From Pseudomonadota bacterium (GTDB lineage Bacteria; Pseudomonadota; Alphaproteobacteria; Rhizobiales; Devosiaceae): a stretch of DNA of 9,959 nt. The position numbers and the translations under genes are program-made. Each line of letters starts with the position of its first letter. The first letter of the stretch is position 1. Below the pieces are notes generated by a model. That model was not told the origin of the DNA. It searched no databases and was given only the letters and a program-made list of their open reading frames with translations. The DNA lies in assembly GCA_023433985.1 (NCBI GenBank), contig JAEYTN010000598.1, forward strand, positions 1 through 9,959. The letters run 5' to 3'. This document shows positions 7,846 through 9,959 of the stretch, in pieces.

Positions 7846-9771
7846 GTGTGCGGCATCGCCGGGCTGGCCGGAGCGCGGCCCATCGCCGAGATCGGCCGCC
7901 AAGTGCAGGGGATGACCGATGCCCTGCGGCACCGGGGGCCGGACGGCGACGGCGTGTGGGTCGACGCGTCGGGCGCGGTGGCCCTCGGCCATCGGCGGCT
8001 GGCGGTGGTCGATCCGGTGGCGCGGTCGGACCAACCGATGCGGAGCCCGGACGGCCGATACGCCGTGTCGTTCAACGGCGAGCTCTACAATTATCGCGAG
8101 GTGCGGCGGGAGCTGATCGGCCTGGGGCGGTGCTTCGCCACCGAGTCCGACACCGAGGTGCTGGTCCACGCGATCGCCGAATGGGGCGTCGAGGGGGCGC
8201 TCGACCGGCTCGAAGGAATGTTCGCGTTTGCGGCGTGGGATGCCACGAAGCGGCAGCTCTGGCTTTGCCGGGACCGGTTCGGCATCAAGCCCTGCTACTG
8301 GATGTGGCGGGATGGGGTGCTGGCGTTCGGCTCGGAGCTGAAGGCGCTGTTCGCCTGGTGGCGAGAGCCGATGCCGCTAAGGCCGGCGGCCGTGCGCTCG
8401 CTGCTCGAATACGGCTATGTCGCCTCGCCGCACTGCATCTTCGAGGGGATCAGCCAGCTCGAGCCGGGTCAGTTACTGCAGTTCCGGCCGGGAGAGGAGC
8501 CCCGGACGCGGTTCTACTGGGACGTCCGCGAGCGCAAACGGCGGCAGGCGGGGCGGCTGGACGGGGCCGGCGATGCCGAGCTGCTCGATGCAACGGACAC
8601 ACTGCTCGACCGGGCGGTGCAGCAATACCTTCAGGCCGACGTGCCGGTGGGGTGTTTCCTGTCGGGTGGCATCGACTCGTCACTGATCGCAGCGGTGGCG
8701 GCCCGACACACGGGGCGGCTCAAGACCTTCGCCATCGGCTTTGCCGAGGCCAAATGGGACGAGAGCTGGAAGGCGCGGGAGGTGGCCCGGCACATCGGCA
8801 CGGAGCATCACGAGCTGATGCTGGGGGCGGCCGAGGCACGGGGGTTGGTGGACGCCCTGCCCCGCCTCTACGACGAGCCGTTCGCGGATTTTTCGCAGTT
8901 GCCGACGCTTGCGGTGAGCCGGCTGGCGCGGCAGCAGGTGACGGTCAGCCTGTCGGGCGATGGCGGCGACGAGCTGTTCGCCGGTTACGACCGGTACGGC
9001 TGGGCGCAGAATTTCTGGACCCTGGTGCACAGCCTGCCGAAGCCGCTGGCCGAGGCGGTGCTGGACCATCTGCAGCATAACCGCGTGGCGCCGACGGTGC
9101 CGGCGAGCCTGCCGGCCTCCATCCGGGAAGTGCTGGTGGAACTGCCCAAGAAGCTGCCGTTCGGACGGCCGATCCGGTCGTTCGAGGCACTGTACGAGCG
9201 GATCATTCGTACCGGCGCCGGGGCTCCTTTTCGGGCCGGTGCGGGGGCGGGAATGCCGGGCTTGCTGCAGGACTGGCCGGATGCGCCGGAACTCGGCACG
9301 ACCGACCGGATGCAGCTAGCCGACCTCAGGCGGTACATGGGCGACGGCATCCTCACCAAGGTCGACCGGGCGAGCATGAGCGTGGGGCTCGAAGTCCGGA
9401 TTCCGCTGCTGAGCGAGCCGCTAGTGGACTTCGCACTCGAGCTGCCCGAGCGGATGAAGTTCACCGGCACGACGCAGCGGCGGCTGCAGAAGGAACTGGC
9501 CTACCGGTACGTGCCGCAGGCGCTGATCGACCACCCGAAGATGGGGTTCGGCTTCCCCATCGACAGCTGGCTGCGCGGCTGCCTGAGGGATTGGGGCGAG
9601 GCGCTGCTCTCGCCCCAATCCCTCAGTGGCATTCCCTATCTCGATGCGGAGGCGGCGATGGGGTTGTGGCGGACGCACCAGAGCGGGGCAGGCAACGAGC
9701 ACTGGCGGCTGTGGCCGGTGCTGATCTACGCGCAGTGGTTCCACCACTGGCGTCGACACATCGCGGCGTGA
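7846..9771 (+). CDS. asnB: Asparagine synthetase, glutamine-hydrolysing (AsnB-type amidotransferase)
   Basis: A 641-residue class II amidotransferase fused to an ATP-pyrophosphatase synthetase. The start is GTG, directly after the upstream TAG, because the next codon gives the catalytic Cys2 (MCGIAG). The Ntn glutaminase domain keeps RHRGPDG (29-35), GHRRLAVVD (48-56), FNGELYNYRE (76-85) and SDTEV (101-105). The synthetase domain has the PP-loop SGGIDSS (273-279), DEPFADFSQLPT (343-354), SLSGDGGDELFAGYDRY (368-384), LTKVDRASM and a C-terminal KMGFGFPIDSWLRG. All motifs for activating a carboxylate with ATP and amidating it with ammonia from glutamine are intact. In clusters with glycosyltransferases, such proteins often amidate uronic acids or other carboxylates rather than making free asparagine. 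The zero gap to the MIOX-like gene implies translational coupling. A perfect hairpin lies within its 3' part (9583-9626) without disturbing the frame. Confidence 0.94.
   Translation: MCGIAGLAGARPIAEIGRQVQGMTDALRHRGPDGDGVWVDASGAVALGHRRLAVVDPVARSDQPMRSPDGRYAVSFNGELYNYREVRRELIGLGRCFATESDTEVLVHAIAEWGVEGALDRLEGMFAFAAWDATKRQLWLCRDRFGIKPCYWMWRDGVLAFGSELKALFAWWREPMPLRPAAVRSLLEYGYVASPHCIFEGISQLEPGQLLQFRPGEEPRTRFYWDVRERKRRQAGRLDGAGDAELLDATDTLLDRAVQQYLQADVPVGCFLSGGIDSSLIAAVAARHTGRLKTFAIGFAEAKWDESWKAREVARHIGTEHHELMLGAAEARGLVDALPRLYDEPFADFSQLPTLAVSRLARQQVTVSLSGDGGDELFAGYDRYGWAQNFWTLVHSLPKPLAEAVLDHLQHNRVAPTVPASLPASIREVLVELPKKLPFGRPIRSFEALYERIIRTGAGAPFRAGAGAGMPGLLQDWPDAPELGTTDRMQLADLRRYMGDGILTKVDRASMSVGLEVRIPLLSEPLVDFALELPERMKFTGTTQRRLQKELAYRYVPQALIDHPKMGFGFPIDSWLRGCLRDWGEALLSPQSLSGIPYLDAEAAMGLWRTHQSGAGNEHWRLWPVLIYAQWFHHWRRHIAA
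9583..9626. repeat. Perfect 18-bp inverted repeat inside the asparagine synthetase gene
   Basis: The left arm, CTGAGGGATTGGGGCGAG (9583-9600), is exactly reverse complementary to the right arm (9609-9626) across an 8-nt loop (GCGCTGCT). Twelve of 18 pairs are G-C, so the hairpin would be very stable in DNA or RNA. The encoded segment LRDWGEALLSPQSLSG fits the family without an obvious insertion, so this is not an inserted element. No T-run follows the right arm. Confidence 0.9.
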
Positions 9772-9778
9772 GGGGACC

Positions 9779-9959
9779 ATGCGAGAGAGCTACGACGACC
9801 TGCCGCCATTGCCGCAGATGCCGGACCCGACGGACGATCTCACGGCGTGGCTGCGGAGGGTGGCGGATGGTGCGCATGCCGGGGATCCGGCCGCGCTGGC
9901 CGACCGGCTCGGGCACGCGGTTGGCCGCTACTGGGACGCGCATCGCGAGGGCCGGCCGA
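9779..9959 (+). CDS. Unrecognised protein, 3' truncated
   Basis: An ATG 7 nt after the asparagine synthetase stop opens a frame of 60 codons that runs off the right edge without a stop. AGGGGA at 9771-9776 is a plausible ribosome binding site, though close to the start. The visible protein begins MRESYDDLPPLPQMPDPTDD, an acidic, proline-rich opening, followed by TAWLRRVADGAHAGDPAALADRL and a likely amphipathic helix ending in RYWDAHREG. It has no signal peptide or membrane segment in the part seen. I do not recognise the family. Position and strand suggest it belongs to the second operon. Confidence 0.6.
   Translation, partial: MRESYDDLPPLPQMPDPTDDLTAWLRRVADGAHAGDPAALADRLGHAVGRYWDAHREGRP

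Overview
The window is a compact, almost fully coding stretch of very GC-rich DNA with every recognisable gene on the + strand. Codons end overwhelmingly in G or C, and neighbouring genes overlap or nearly touch. Composition and gene style suggest a high-GC proteobacterium, most likely alphaproteobacterial, but there is no rRNA, tRNA or other marker here to prove it. I see no transposase, integrase, tRNA, CRISPR array or plasmid function.

Left block (1-5962): five tightly packed genes. They encode a 5'-truncated FAD/NAD(P)-dependent oxidoreductase, a Baeyer-Villiger-type flavin monooxygenase (ATGA overlap with the first), a NodU/CmcH-type O-carbamoyltransferase (TGATG overlap), a class I SAM-dependent methyltransferase, and a tyrosine-phosphatase-fold enzyme with the HCAAGKDRTG P-loop. 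The spacing suggests one operon.

Between 5963 and 6164 lies the only real intergenic region. It is about 200 bp, clearly AT-richer than its surroundings, and full of inverted repeats, including two interleaved dyads. It probably carries the promoter and leader of a second transcription unit.

Right block (6165-9959): a family 2 glycosyltransferase with a helical C-terminal half, a myo-inositol-oxygenase-like di-iron HD-domain protein that keeps all six metal ligands, a class II glutamine amidotransferase/asparagine synthetase starting with GTG directly after the preceding stop, and the first 60 codons of an unrecognised protein. The asparagine synthetase gene contains a perfect 18-bp inverted repeat near its 3' end.

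Taken together, the set of two flavin oxygenases, carbamoyl, methyl and glycosyl transfer, a di-iron oxygenase, an amidotransferase and a phosphatase looks like a biosynthetic cluster for a heavily decorated small molecule or surface glycan. I do not recognise it as a described pathway. One concrete hypothesis is that the MIOX-like protein makes a uronic acid that the coupled AsnB-like enzyme amidates, with the other enzymes adding carbamoyl, methyl and glycosyl groups. Individual enzyme families are well supported by motifs; the pathway and its product are inference.
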